This document shows, piece after piece, positions 10,540-23,130 of a stretch of DNA of 33,486 bases; position 1 is the first letter of the stretch; each line of letters starts with the position of its first letter. Where the stretch lies: NCBI GenBank assembly GCA_034696485.1, contig JAQIWT010000121.1:1-33486 (forward strand), given 5' to 3'. The notes beneath the pieces are model-generated. The model had not been told where the DNA came from. It saw nothing but the letters and a program-made list of their open reading frames with translations, and made no database searches. The translations under genes were made by a program, and so were the position numbers. This stretch comes from Isohypsibius dastychi. Its lineage: Eukaryota > Tardigrada > Eutardigrada > Parachela > Isohypsibiidae.

Positions 10540-11050
10540 ATAGAACGCTGGTGTATTATCGGAACTATCAGACTATTCGACGGTGTCGTCTGTACAAAAA
10601 AAACTAACCCAATGCTGGACACTGCCATGCGATGTTTCTGTGTTTGCAATGTACCGAGAGTTCTTCTGTTTGTGGAAGAGGTTTCAGCTGCAATCATTCC
10701 AATCCAACAAAGCAAACGTTCATGGTTTTGTCATTTCGTAGAGTAGATTCTATTTGTTGACTGTTCATGGCGAGAAATCAATAATTACTTGACGTTGGTT
10801 ATTATTGCTCATTGAAGCGTCATAGACTGAATCGGCGGTTACCACAATCGATTCTATAAGATTTCTATGGAACGCAAATACGTGTTGCTTGTGCCCTGAC
10901 TCATCCCTACTCAACGCCTGGCAGAACCCCGTCATCCAGAATACTGTAGTGAATCTTCAAGAGTTCAGTCATTTCCTACCACGTCATTCAATCGAGTACG
11001 TCCGTTGATACGAGCAGGGCTTTTCTTCGGTGGTCCGGCAGATCGTATTG
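10540..11050. other. No gene recognised
   Basis: One short coding-like minus-strand stretch (about 10770-10940) is present, without any motif I can name. Nothing else stands out. Confidence 0.3.
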
Positions 11051-11408
11051 TTTGTTCCATCATGGTGAGGTGTTATCGATTTCTTTCTGTGGAAAGGATC
11101 CATTGCAAGCGCATTTGCTCTATTTTGGTTCTTGTATTTTCACCAACTTACAGGCGCAAAATTGCAGTTGGACACGGATAGATGGCCCTTTCCGATCAAG
11201 ATTCCCGCGCTATTATGGTTCGCTCGTGACTGTAGCAGAAAATGAAGGACGACTGGCTACAGATGTCTTCACACCATCCGAAGCAATTGTTGGGACGGAC
11301 TCGTTTAGATTTTGAATCAGAGGTTAATCTGTCTTTCCCGTTTTAAGCTTGTGGAGCTCATGTTAACTCGAGATGCTCATTAGGTAGAATCTTCTCACAA
11401 TTCTACAG

Positions 11409-12151
11409 TGTGAAATTTGTTCCGACAGTTGAGTGGATCCATTCTCGTTGACTCCATGTTGTGGTCAAAACTTATGCCGGAAGTGTCGTCTACGCATCAA
11501 TTATAAAGATAGCCATTGCCCATATTGCCACCGGATCTCGACTGTGTCTTTAGTCACTGACGCTCCGGATGGGCTCCCATTTTTCAATCAGTTACAATAC
11601 GTATTTCTGGAGTTTGCTACCTGTACCAAACAGCTTCAACAAAGCGCGGTTGTTCAAGACCAGATGCCTCCTGTTTTGCTCGATATCAAGTAATGACAGC
11701 TTGCAATTGTTGGCCGTTTTCGATATGGGAGTAGAGGTTACCTTTTCACGAGCTGAAATGGAGTTTTTGGAGTTGTTGTCGGAATTGGACCAGAGTTCTG
11801 CTGTCAAGTCAGGGTGAGAAGTTCAACCGGCTTTTAACTATCTTACCGCTAGGTTGGGTTTTTCAGCTCTACTGCGCTGGATTATTGGAATATTGTTAAA
11901 ACAATGGCTGCATTTACTGAATTAGCCCCCGAATCGATATTATGATTTTGTGGCCTTTCTTTCGCGGCTTGGTGTTTCTTTGGACATCATTGCCGAGTTT
12001 TTCACGGAGGAAGGGTGCGCCAGCCAACAGTTTCGGGAATATAGCTCCGGATCAAGATCGTGCTCTGATAGTGGAAACATGGGTTGAGCATCTCCAGCCC
12101 TTGTTTGAGTCGTTGTCGACTAATTTGTGTAATTTTGCTGCTGTTTCATAA
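11409..12151 (+). pseudogene. RING-finger protein gene, broken
   Basis: An acceptor-like ttctacag ends at 11408. The next bases encode CEIC (11409-11420), and after an in-frame TGA at 11430-11432 the frame continues with TPCCGQNLCRKC (about 11451-11486) and CPYC (about 11517-11528). This is the Cys order of a RING finger, with Gln in place of the usual His. RING fingers bind E2 enzymes for ubiquitin transfer. The continuation is Leu/Glu-rich and helical but needs a frame change near 11690, a likely intron (gtgaga at about 11816 to ttttcag at about 11865), and further frame changes near 11940 and 12050. With a stop inside the RING and at least two shifts, it is a pseudogene or a badly assembled gene. 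Confidence 0.65.
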
Positions 12152-12159
12152 TCGAGAAT

Positions 12160-13260
12160 GGGAATTGGTCATATTCCTAGGATGGAGCTGCAGTGGTAGA
12201 TATGTTGAGGTTTTCACATTTCGGAGGGAAAATGGCCAGTCTCCATTACAGCGATAAAACACCTTTCCCACCATGCTGCGAGATAAATGCGCCTGGGAGC
12301 TTGAGTGGAGCTTGAATCTACGACTACAAGTTGAAACATTGCACGTTTCGCATCAGAATATATTTTGGAAAGCGCGTTATGATGTACAGATTCAATGATT
12401 CGACAATTAAAATGTTTCGTTTATGATCTGTTTATATTCTGTTTACAGGGTTTTGTTGACCGGTGCTTGAGTTAATCCTCGGATTTGCCCGAGGCTGGTG
12501 ATTCGAATCCGAATGGATCCTCCAACTCACTATCATGTAGTTTATTATGTTCACTTCATCTGATACATATTGGTCCCGATAAGGATGATTCTGTCCTTCT
12601 GTAACACACAGAAAAACATGACTATTATTTTGATAACATTTCACAGGCTGAAGGAGATGAAACACGGCCCATTACCCAATTCCTTTATCTTCCAAATGAA
12701 AAAAACCAGACGAAAACCTTCTACCTACACTGGACAACCTTAACCGAGAGTGACTACTGAAGTGAATGATGTAAAATGAAGAGCGAAATAAAAAAATGCA
12801 AACAATGATAAGGGTTTCCGGTCAAATAGAAGAAACACCTGTAGAAAATAATGGCGTTTATCACTACAGGCTCTTAGCTGTTTATTTTCACCGTAAGTCA
12901 GCTTTTCTATATCACACCAACAATAAGAGAGCGTATTGCAATATAAGACGCTCTCATCGGTTCGAGTGCCGCCACATTCGGTGACGCCAATGACATCACT
13001 TTCGACACTGCGCCATCAACAGATTCAACATCTTAGGCCGATATAAGATTCCAGTGTGATCTTATCGTTTTCGAAGCAGATGGAACTGCGCTGGATTCAC
13101 CAAACAACGTTTGTCCATGCAACAATATGATGAGCACCTTGTTCCAGAATGTAACTGTCGAACTAGCGGGCAGATTGATTGGCGACGTTCATTTAACATT
13201 TTTTTTTTGTGTTTGTATCGTTTATCTCGAAAATCTCCTGGGCTACATCCAAGGCGCCAT
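12160..13260. other. No gene recognised
   Basis: Only short, low-quality frames are present. A small hairpin (agagcg/cgctct arms) lies near 12927-12955. I see nothing else I can support. Confidence 0.3.
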
Positions 13261-13266
13261 GAGGCG

Positions 13267-14283
13267 TCAGCTCTCTTGTAAGGGTTTTATCACGACAGTA
13301 CCCAGAGCAAATCGATCTTTTCGTCGCAATTTGACTAACCGACCATACATGGGATTAAGAGTGGAAGTCAAATCAGTTTTGAATTTTCTGCCGTCCAATT
13401 CAGTAGTCAGATCGAGCTTTTTCCATCTGCTGGCTGTCCCGCAGTTCAGAACATACTTATCGACGGTCTTGTCATCAACTGCTTGAGCTGTTCGATCTGC
13501 ACCGATGTCAAGAATAATTCTTTTGACAGCGCACCTTCGAAACCCAAAAGACAAGGTTCACAACCATAGCCAAATACAACACCGAGGTCGTTCTTGCTCA
13601 TCCACACAGTGAGTGTCTTGAAAACTCTAAAGCACTTAAAGCGCTCGTCTTCATGAGCGAGTTGAACGCGAGGTTACATGTTATCAGAAGATTGTGTATT
13701 CAAAATCGTGAGAATGTTCGACTAAACTTCGCGAGGGACGATGTGAGGTTCGACTCAGGTCTATCTACTACTTTTCAAAGTATGTGCTGATTGGAGTAAA
13801 ACCAATTTGAACGGGGATCTTGATGAAAAATCCCCCGATGATCTCATTTGGGAAAGGTACCGGTGATCTCAACAGCATTTGAGAAGTTCCGCAATGAGTC
13901 ACCCGATTTCGGGAATTCCCGCGTTGACTCATCTCTTGACGAGATCTTTTTTTGATCTTCGTGATCCGCCAATATTTTCATGCCGATAACGCTTTCAGAT
14001 TCTTCTTCATTCTCGCAAAAATCTATGGTCTTATTTGTCAATGTCGTGATTTTTCCGGAAATCTGAGAGCATGGTGAACATTTCAGACCTTCTAGATCCT
14101 TGCTGAAGGCCCCGAGCGTGTAAAAATGACTGATCTCCCGTGGCCTTTTGCTAAGAAATAAACGCGATGGTTGTGACAACGTTCAGACGTTTTGTGAAAA
14201 GTGTTGATTTCGCCGTAATTTACGTTTCCAAGTTTTTCAAAGAGTTCTACCTGACTGTTTGTCAAATCGTGCTGGAGCATCAA
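13267..14283 (-). pseudogene. Unidentified minus-strand coding remnants
   Basis: Two stretches have coding character. One at 13267-13554 is basic and mixed alpha/beta (for example VKRIILDIGADRTAQAVDD). One at about 13844-14283 shifts frame near 14110 and contains a Cys pair (LKCSPC) and a Glu/Ser-rich segment. They directly follow the Polinton-type polymerase on the same strand and could be its C-terminal part or the next gene. I saw no YxDTDS polymerase motif in them. Confidence 0.3.
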
Positions 14284-14499
14284 ATGACAACCGATCTGGA
14301 AGATTAGTCAGCTGTGCATCATTGGCTGCTGACATCGTAAAGACTGAGTTTCAACACATGCCGCGATTCGGAAAGATGAACCAGTCGCATTCGATAACAA
14401 CATTTGCAAAAGTTATTTTTGAAGAAGTGACGATAAAATTGGGGAAAAGTGACTTATTCACTCAGCTTTTGTAGGTGTTTCCGGCCTCTGAACTTTGCC

Positions 14500-17300
14500 A
14501 TCTTTGGCTGGAAAAAATTCGTCCAGTTTCCGCCTGATGCCCAATGTGTTTTTGCCAACAAAAATTTGAACTGAGTTAAATTAACGTAAAAAGTCAATCA
14601 AATCCATCTCTAAAACGTTACAGAAACTGAAGTTAAAAAATTTTGCTGAAGTCTTCAGGGATTATTTGTTCTCGTACACAAGATGCAAACTTTAAACCGA
14701 GACTTTTCGTGTTTTACCATCTTTTTCAAAGAAGCCGGGTACTCAGAAGCTTCAGTTTAAATGTTCAGAAAAGTATTATTCCTCTTTTCAACCCGGTGCC
14801 ACACTTCTTGGATCTGGATTATTCGTAAACTTTGGTCAAGAGCAAACTAGTCCTTTCTCGTCACCAAGTGCCACAAAGGTATCGGTCAGTTTCTTCATGA
14901 TCACGATACGTTTCTGTCTTCTCGATCGCACACCTTCCACACAGCGTGAAGACCAGTCAATCGTTATTGGTAAGTGGAAGGCACGGTTAAATGATAGGGT
15001 TTTGAAGACACACTTCATGATTCCGAAATATTCGCGAGCATCTTCGCAATCACAAGTGACGGTGTCAGGATGCCCAATTCAGTAAATTTCGTGCTTGTTG
15101 GCCGCCGGATAGGGAGAGCGAACTTCATTGTGGATGATTCTCGCACCCGGTTCGGTTTCAACAGAGATGTTTGTACGCGTTTGTCTTTCCTCCTTCAAAC
15201 GCGTCCTTAATTCGAAGTGGAGCAGAGAGCGACATGTTGTGTTTTCATCAGCTGGATGACATTATCTTTATTGCGCTCGTTCCAGCCACAAGACCACATT
15301 ACTTCGATCTTCAACCCACGAGATTTGAGGAAGAGGACCTTGCTCTCAAAGCATTCGTAAGTCTCTTCCATGGTTGTATTAGAAAATGGCAACTGGTCTT
15401 CCGGATTCCGGCAAGAAGGTCAGCCTGTAATACGCACCAATTGTACTCAAACATTGCTTGCAATTCGTTTATCATACCATCAATGCATCAATTTCCAACT
15501 TTGACTCATTTCCCATCTCTTCCATTCTTAATCTGAACTTTCACTTCGTTACTGCGAAATTTCAACCACTGAACAGCTTCAAACTTTGTTCTCCGGTTTG
15601 CTGCGTACCAGTGATCAGAAATAACTGCGATCACGTTTGCCTTCAGCTCGAAAGTCCTGTAATATTTCTGACAGGCTGAAGCCATAGTAACGGAATTAAA
15701 AGCGTCGATTTCAGTCAACTTGACAAATTCATCACGAAATTCAAGAGCACACAGACGGGGCACGGTGACATCATTCGAGCAGTATGTCGTGAGTTGCTCG
15801 CACACATTGAACTGACCGTTGCATTGCTCCTTCTTTTTTGGTACCACTTCATGAGTTCGAGCGGTTTTTTTAAATTTCTGCCACCAATGCTGTAATCAGA
15901 GAGAGAGGAGAATCTTGACACTTCGTCTCAGTTTTCTTGACGATTAGCCAAATTAAGGATTTTCCTCTTTGTAGTAAGATGGTTGAGCCCGACTGCTGAT
16001 GAGAAGTTGGACAACTGGAGTTGAGTTGGAGTTGGAGCGTCTCGTACTGAATATCTAGTAACTGAGTGCCTCGTTTGATGACATTCGGCTCCGAGCCGTT
16101 ATCGAGCATGTGCTTGAGCACAAAATGCCCATCGAAGAGCGCAAGTTATGAGCTGTGATGGTCACGCCATATTTCCATTCTGAAAAAAGCCATTCACCAA
16201 ACTCATTTGTGATGTCTCCCGTCATGGTTTCATCATCGGATGGGAAGCGGATCTCAGTACCATCTGTATGCTGGCACACCAATGAATTCGAGATATGTCC
16301 GTTTTCAATGTAATGCCGAGTTACAAAATCGAAAAAAAAGTGAATTAGCTTTTCCTCAACGGGCTTTCACGTGATCGGGTGGAAGGAAACTTTGTTAAGT
16401 TGCTTGCGAAGCGAATTAAGAACAAGTGTCTTGGCTGGTCAAGTTGACCAACTTTCTGCAATCATTGTAAACGACAATTTTTTCATAATTTGTTGTTGGA
16501 TTTTTTATTGAAGCTCGAATGTGAGCAATGACTGCAAGTCCCTTCGCATCGGTGACTATGGTTGTTATGATATGGAGTTTCAAAAGCATGACAATTATAT
16601 GAGCACAGCACATCAAGAGAACAGTTGAGGAAGTTACCAAATAGAAGTGTTCGTCTGCGTGATAGACGACAATTTCTTTCAATGTGTCGCCTTTCAATCT
16701 GCGGATTTCGGGAGACAACTGAATGGAGATGACTTTTTAAAACGACCAAAATTTGGTATTCTGGATCACAAAACCATTCTGAGTCAGAAATAGAATGCAC
16801 CAACGTGCATTTCGGGTAGTTGTGCTCAATCTGCTTTGCAAAGGTTTTTCCAACTACAAAAGTCTGCTTCACCTTGTTTGATCGAGTGAGTATGCTGGTA
16901 TTTCCCCAGATACAAAGCAGCAGCCAGACACAGGTTTTTTCCTACATGGACATTAACAATTCATCTAGAAAATCGAGCTCGATCCAGGTCGAGTGAATTT
17001 TTTTCGTCCGCCATTTGCACCATCGAAAGGCATGGCAATTTTTGATCTTTGAATTTTGAATCTCTCGTCAAGTTTCAGAAGAGTTCAGTTTCAAAAGCTT
17101 GTCCATGAGCGTACTAACTGTAAATCTTCAAATCTCCTGAACTGCAGATGGACACCCTTGTCCATTTCTTTGCACTCAAGCCCTGTTCGAATCCTGTCAC
17201 TGAGTTCGAAATCTTCTCTGCACATATCGAAGTTGGCCTTGAATAGCTGCGGTATTAGCTGCATAGACATAAATAAACATAAATTATCGAAAATTTAAGG
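14500..17300 (-). pseudogene. Protein-primed family B DNA polymerase, Maverick/Polinton type, broken
   Basis: Motifs appear in the right order on the minus strand. A Zn-binding N-terminal stretch (YNCHAFETPYH, HRCEGTCSHC) is at about 16525-16605, preceded by HFYLVTSS. An exonuclease I region FFDFVTRHYIEN is near 16310-16345. GEWLFSE plus the exo II start ITAHNL is near 16145-16200. LKHMLDNGSEPNVI is near 16080-16120. Exo III TYCSNDV is near 15764-15784, then TMASACQKYYR near 15657-15690 and MWSCGW near 15280-15300. The pol A region EVRSPYP is near 15105-15125, where DxxSLYP is usual, followed by IGHPD and EYFGIMKC. EVWH and EASEYP lie near 14745-14815. The parts lie in all three frames with in-frame stops. 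The enzyme copies linear genomes from a protein primer. The exo I Glu and the pol A Asp are altered. I could not find motif C. Confidence 0.85.
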
Positions 17301-17589
17301 TAGAGTTTGAGAGCTCTGCTGCACTTCTTTGAGTTAAAAAAATTCCAGAAAATCAATTTCGAACATTTAAATTTATGTATGGTGGTGCAAGATCTAGTAC
17401 ATCCTGGCACGTTCGAACAAGGAGCAGACAGAAATTTGGATACATAACCAGATATTACCCAAGCATCTTCCTAGATCAAGAAAATGAGAACGTGGAGTGA
17501 GTGAAGCTAGATGAGTGAAACTCACGCCATCCCAAGCGAAATAAAAATGTTGGCTTTAGTTTTAAGCCGAAAATCACATAATTGTTTCT

Positions 17590-18175
17590 TCAATCGGAGA
17601 GTACACAAAGCTGTGAGACTTCTCCGGACTCCAGCGGACTGAATTTATTCAGTTCGCTTTGAAGTTGCTCCTCCGTAAACTCATTGAATTCGACTCGAAT
17701 GCAATCCTTCAAGATGGCTCAAATGCGGTTTTTATACTGATGGTAGATACTGTACCAAACCGGACTGTGGCGAATCTCACTGACACGGGCAACAGCCTTC
17801 ACGCCATCTGACCTGATAACTTTGAAATAGGCATCATAATAAGGTAACTTCAACTTTAACTCGCATGTGATTCTTGTTCGTATCACACAATATGCTTGTA
17901 CGCTGATTCAAAAAGGAAATTAGTTTAAGATGATTCGTGATCAATTTTGGTCATAGATGCGCTTGGGAATCTGCAGATGCCTTGTGTGACATTCCACATT
18001 TTTTTGAGCTGGCCAACGTCCAGCAAGCTATTAATGAGTGCCTGCGAGCTCTTATCTCCGCGTATCGAGTGAAGAGCATTTGTGGTCCGATCGGAATGGA
18101 TGTCAGCTACCGAAAGCGATACGAAGACCGAGCGGAATTTCTTGGTGGAATGGTCAATTTTTGTTTCATTCAATT
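17590..18175 (-). pseudogene. Possible N-terminal part of the Polinton polymerase
   Basis: Minus-strand stretches at about 17925-18173 and 17590-17890 look coding (for example RGDKSSQALINSLLDVG, and EFNEFTEEQLQSELNKFSP) and lie directly upstream of the polymerase on its strand. Polinton polymerases have a long N-terminal region before the exonuclease domain, so this could be it. A stop lies within the second stretch. The plus strand is also open at 17937-18206, which weakens the call. Confidence 0.35.
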
Positions 18176-18209
18176 TCAGAGTAGGGCGCTCGAAATAAGT
18201 CTTTAAGGA

Positions 18210-19160
18210 CTAATGGGCGAGTAATTTCTTGCTCAACTATGCAAATGCATCACACTGAGCAGTGGCAACTGAAGATGATCGATTACTTGGTGCTGGAAGC
18301 CGAGGCCATGGGATTCAGTTTCGTGCCACAAGCTACCGGAGAGACCATTGGAATCAATCTGAGTGGCACCAACGGAGTGGATGGAAGCGAATTGGGCATC
18401 GCCGAGTCCGAACCCGAATTGTCAACATATCTAAAAGTTCGAGGTTTTCGACTTCGACTTTGATTTCGAAAAACAAGGTTGGTTGAAGGTCAGTGACATT
18501 GATCATCTACCCGTCCTTGAACATCGAACACAGACGAACCCGATCAAGGGCATTGTTGTTTTAAACCATTGAATGGTTATTTGACTCGAGACGAGATGAA
18601 ACAAACAACAAAAACTATTCACCACTTACCTGCTGATAACCCAGAGAAAAAATGACGATTATCTCTTTTGACCTAATCTTGCTTGTTGATGAAGATGACA
18701 CAACTTGGACAGCACGGCAATGCGGTGATCTTTGAGCTGCCAGTCGGGTATGGTACCATGAGAAGGCAATCTCACCATCTCGTATACCGGAGCACGTCGA
18801 TGTCATTTTGTTCTTGGCTCCTGAGTCTTTCATTTCAATGGGCAAGCGCTCTTGACATTGCCAGCTGGTTGACGAAAATCGGAAAAGCTCAATCACTCAT
18901 CAAAGTTTGGTCCAAAAATATCCGTTCAGTTTCAGTCGGTCCCGAAAATTCAATAATTTATTCGATCGAAGAGATGAATTTTCATTTTTTATTCCGATAA
19001 TACTTGTAGAAACGGACGGCCAAGCCGCATCTGTTGCGTTTCCCCAAATTTGTTGCTATGCAATTTTATGTATGGAATCGAACTTTAACGAATCAGTGAT
19101 TGAAGATTATTTCATCGTGAAAATCTCAGTGAAGAAGAAAAAAAGCGCAGTCTTGCAGTA
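18210..19160 (+). other. Weak open frames only
   Basis: Frames at 18239-18463 and 18683-19161 have acceptable composition, but start and stop without splice signals or motifs, and change frame. I cannot assign them. Confidence 0.25.
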
Positions 19161-19364
19161 GAGAAAAATGAAAGTGAAACTGAAAAGTGAAAAGTGTGTC
19201 GATGAAGAAGCCCAAAGTGTATAAATATCATCTTGAGGTTAGAAACAGAGGATGTAATCGAGTCGAATGCTCAAGGCATGCGAGTCAGTTATAATTTGTG
19301 AGGAGAAGTAAAGCGCATTGTAATATGAACAATCGCATGTGCGGATTATGACCTTAACAGAAGG

Positions 19365-19690
19365 ACAGAAAGAAAGAGGTACAGAGGTACATAGGCACAG
19401 AGGTACAGAAGTGCATTCGTTCACAGGAACAGAGGAATAGAGGTGCATCCATACACTGGTAAAGCTTAACAGAGATACAGTCGTACACTCAGACAAAGGT
19501 GAAGAGGAGCAGAGGGATAGGGGTACAGAGGTACGGTAGTGCATTTTTACACTGGTACTCAGGTACAGTGGTGCATCTTCACACTGGTGCAGTGGCACAG
19601 AGGTACAGAGGTGCACTTGTACACAGAATCAGGAGTAAAGAGGTACAGCGGGATAGAGGTGCATTCATATACTGGTACAGAAATCTATCT
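19365..19690. repeat. Minisatellite with an agaggtacag-type unit
   Basis: Units of about 10 bases (acagaggtac, with variants such as gtgcattcgt and actggtacag) run in tandem for about 320 bases. Open frames on both strands across it are repeat artefacts. Confidence 0.85.
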
Positions 19691-19699
19691 TATACACTT

Positions 19700-20300
19700 A
19701 TTACACACCTTCATACAAACATCCGTCTAATTCTTCAAGGCACAAGGTACATGGAATTCACAGGGCTCACATCGCTGACTAGTGCCGGCTTGTGCACGAC
19801 CTTGAACCATCACCTTGATCAACAAAAAAGCAAGAGTTTCAAGCATCGAAGGCATTGTCATAGTTGAGCTCGGAAATGAGAGTTAACAGTGATAGATGTT
19901 GCAATTTTGCATTATTAGATATAAATTACGCTGCTTCATGCAACGGGAGTGGTTTTATTCAAATCCACAACCAATGAAAGTTACAAAAATAAGGCTATTA
20001 TTTACTTCCTCCTGTTCTAAGCACCGCGGCAAGAACGTTGATGTCGCGGCATAGAGGACATCTAACTGACTCCAACATGACAGGATTCACACTTAAACGC
20101 TTTAGAAAACTTTGACTTTTTGGTTTCCTTGCTGATGTTCTCTTTTGACGAGTCTCCGTCGATCGAATTCTAAAGCAAATAGAATATTACACGCCAAAAC
20201 GATTTTCAAAGAAGATAGGGTCATCTCCACTTTCCTCTGCTTCGACCTGCAAAACTTCAACGGTTACACAACATCAAATGTTTAACCAAGTCTTACCTGT
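19700..20300. other. No gene recognised
   Basis: AT-rich sequence with only short open frames. I see nothing here that I can support. Confidence 0.3.
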
Positions 20301-21940
20301 TGATAATCATGATGGTACGGTAGACCGTGGTCGCTTGGTCAGCTCACCGGCAACGCTCCACGCTGCGAATGAGACAAAATCAAAAGAACAGAATTGTTTC
20401 ATAGTAAACAACTGATTCCACAATTTGCAGTGTGCATATCCCGAGAGCCGCAGCTTTGTCAGGTTGGATACTTTCCCACGAGATGTAACGAGCGTTGCGA
20501 CTGAGGTATTCCCACATGCTAGCGGTTGGCATTGTGAGAACATTCTGGAGTTGTTGTAGATTCTTGGTGACCAAAGTGATGTTATCGGTGTCAATTGCTC
20601 AATTGATAACACTTGTATTGATACACTGAAAAACACAAAATGACAGAGAATAGTTTCCAAGGTACATGACTGCGGTCTTTGATTGCTGCCTCCGACTCCC
20701 GAAGCCATTCTCCGTGGAGAAAGTTCACAGTCGATGACACTGTCGCTTCCAGATTGATAACCTTCAAAATTTGGTTGTAGAATTATTCACGAATTTAACG
20801 TCCGCGTTTTTCTAACCTCATGTGCAATCCAAAATCATTACTTCTCCCGGATACAGGATATGGAACTGAAAGGTAATCTTGTGTCGGAAAATCAGGGCAT
20901 AAATGCTTAACGTATATATTCTGAACTGGTCCAGATGTTTACATCCGTTGATATTCGCATCTGTTAGACAAAACTGGATACAGAACTGGTAAGCCAAGAA
21001 TTGAATTACTTATTAGAAACTTTTTCCACTTTTTGACGGCCCCACGTGTTTTTTGGTACCACAGCTACTGTCCAGGTCCAAAGTTTGTATTAGTGGATTC
21101 TGTTGGGTAGTATGTAATCACAATAAGGTTTGTAGATGGAAATCGATATCTACCAAAACGTCCATCTTCTGTGTGAAGAAATGTGCCCGTCCCAGAAAGG
21201 CGATGTACGTCAAGGCTGAGATAATTTCCTCTCCTGGGCAGATATTTCAAAAGACCTCATGGTATGCAGGACTTGCCAAGTAAACATTCAGAACACTGGG
21301 CTGAGTGCTTCCGGATACATATCTTTCTTCCGAAATGATATGCTTACTCCTGTGCCGCCCAAAATATATCAGAATGTGAGAGACCGCCAGATCACGCTCC
21401 TTCTTCCTGTTAAGATCAGAATTCCCATCACCTAAATCACGTAGAATCAAGAACTTACATTTCGCGAGCTTTTTTGAATAACTTTCAGTAAGCTTTATGT
21501 TTTGCTTGGTCTTTGTCATCCGGGTCAATCCCAGTTGCTTCGAAGATTGTAAAAACGCCAATAAGTACGCGAGAGAACTTCGAGTATCGAATGTTATCCA
21601 CCGGGTATTGAATTGTGGAAACTGGAAAGTGGTCCACTCTCAACGTTTTTGCGTAGAAACATGTCAAAGAATCGAGCTGATGGATATTCTTTGAACGTGA
21701 CCTACAAGGTAAAACACCGTTACTTGAATAGCTGATCTGTAAGACGCGAGAAAAACCAAAAACCGTGCAGACCCCATGCGCCTTGAATTCAGCTTTAGCT
21801 GTTTGATCGTTCTCGATGGTTTGAATGTAACTACCAGAGCTTCTGCAAACTCTTTTCAAGTCAAACTGAGGCTTGGCTTCCCGATTCCCGAAATGAGGTT
21901 GTCCCAAACTGTAACATACTCCTAACGTTAACAACCTCAA
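20300..21940 (-). pseudogene. Unidentified minus-strand coding remnants
   Basis: Coding-like pieces lie at about 20380-20640 (MPTASMWEYLSRNARYISWE), 21050-21230 (RRGNYLSLDVHRLSGTGTF), 21250-21500 and 21485-21940. They change frame between pieces. The Tyr/Asn/Gly-rich beta-type sequence would suit a capsid-like jelly roll, and a Polinton would need one, but I do not recognise a family and do not claim it. Confidence 0.3.
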
Positions 21941-21954
21941 GTGTTTGCATCTAG

Positions 21955-22105
21955 CAAAGGGAAATCAGAAGCAGAACGCGACAGCCAAAGCGAATGGCGA
22001 AAGCGATGGCAAATGAGGCAAGCAAATGGCGAAAGTGATACCGCTAGCAGAAGCGAATGCGATATCAATAACTGAAGCGAATGCGATGCGATAGTTTCGC
22101 TCTCA
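21955..22105. repeat. Short degenerate tandem repeat
   Basis: Variants of gaagcgaatgcgat and caaatggcgaaag recur about ten times over 150 bases. The array is imperfect and non-coding. Confidence 0.6.
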
Positions 22106-22572
22106 CCATGTTCACTTATTTTTAGTACGGCTAAATGAGTGTGCATCGTCCTAAAAGATGATATGGTAACAACCCTGATTCTGTGTCGGAATTCGGAAAA
22201 AAGGGTTCGGGAAACGTTAAGTGATACGTTAAGGTAAAACTGTACGATGGCTGTTGACGATGAAAAAAATTGTGCAAATTATGTTTCTCAAATCAGCCCC
22301 GATATCATACGAGATCAGTCTCTTGTCGGGTGGAATCTAACGCTGATCATGGCATTACCCCGCACACATATCACCTAACCCCTATTGATTTACGTAAGGA
22401 TTTCCCCGGTTAGTTATAAAATCAAGTTAACAATCACGGCATTTCAGCTCGAGCTCCTAGTAATATTCCCAACTCAGATGTTCACGTCTTGAACCAACAA
22501 ATAGGAATTCTCGCGCGTGCTGGTTAACAAGCATAGAATTACCCACAAAGACTGAACACAACACCACGCACG

Positions 22573-22892
22573 ATCATCGAAGCCGTGATTAAAGAAATTC
22601 TCTCGAATTACGGTTATAGTTCCTCTCCATCCAATTCACATCAATCAAATGATGGAAGTTGTGGCATTTGCCTCGAAGCCCCTTCTCGAGATCAACTCGC
22701 TATCCTCGTTCCATGCAAGCATATCATTTGTCACGGATCACCGTCCAAACAGAATCCATTAATGCATGTAAAGGTGTCACCGAGATGATAAGTTATGGAA
22801 ACACAACATGTCGTCTTTGTCGGGAAGAAATAAGCCAGTTTATTCATGGCCCACATAACGTAATAGTAAGAAGAACCTTATGTAAAATCTAG
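22573..22892 (+). pseudogene. RING-finger protein with one frameshift
   Basis: The frame encodes a helical leader (EAVIKEILSNYGYSSS), then CGICLEA at 22660-22680 and LVPCKHIICHG near 22709-22741. This is the first half of a C3HC4 RING. The second half, CRLCREEISQF near 22809-22841, lies in another frame, so a shift sits near 22735-22745 between the two zinc half-sites. The small size and RING-only layout are like viral E3 ubiquitin ligases, though small cellular RING proteins exist too. No start codon is certain. Confidence 0.65.
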
Positions 22893-23122
22893 CGATTCAT
22901 TTCTTTTAATTTAATTCTTTGTCAATTTCATTATTTATTTCATACAATGAATTACAGATCTATCACTTCTTCATCGTTGAAATACAGAGCAAGTACCTGA
23001 CGGTGTTTATGAATCATATTGAATTCGACCGGTCTGATGCAACGGATGGTTTTGTAATTCCTACATTCGATTTTTAATTTGCGATCACTGATTCCACTAG
23101 AGTAGCCTCAATTTTTCGACCT

Positions 23123-23130
23123 CCCCGGGT
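23123..23130. repeat. Left 8-bp target duplication of the hAT element
   Basis: The octamer ccccgggt directly precedes the terminal inverted repeat and recurs at 24582-24589. Confidence 0.9.

Noticed and set aside
18239-18463. 74-codon plus-strand frame with a neat Gly/Glu-rich sequence
   Set aside because: A second frame is open over the same bases, and there is no motif or splice context, so I leave it unassigned.
19239-19867. Cys/Thr/Ser/Val-rich frames on both strands
   Set aside because: They follow the 10-bp minisatellite and end outside it at random stops.
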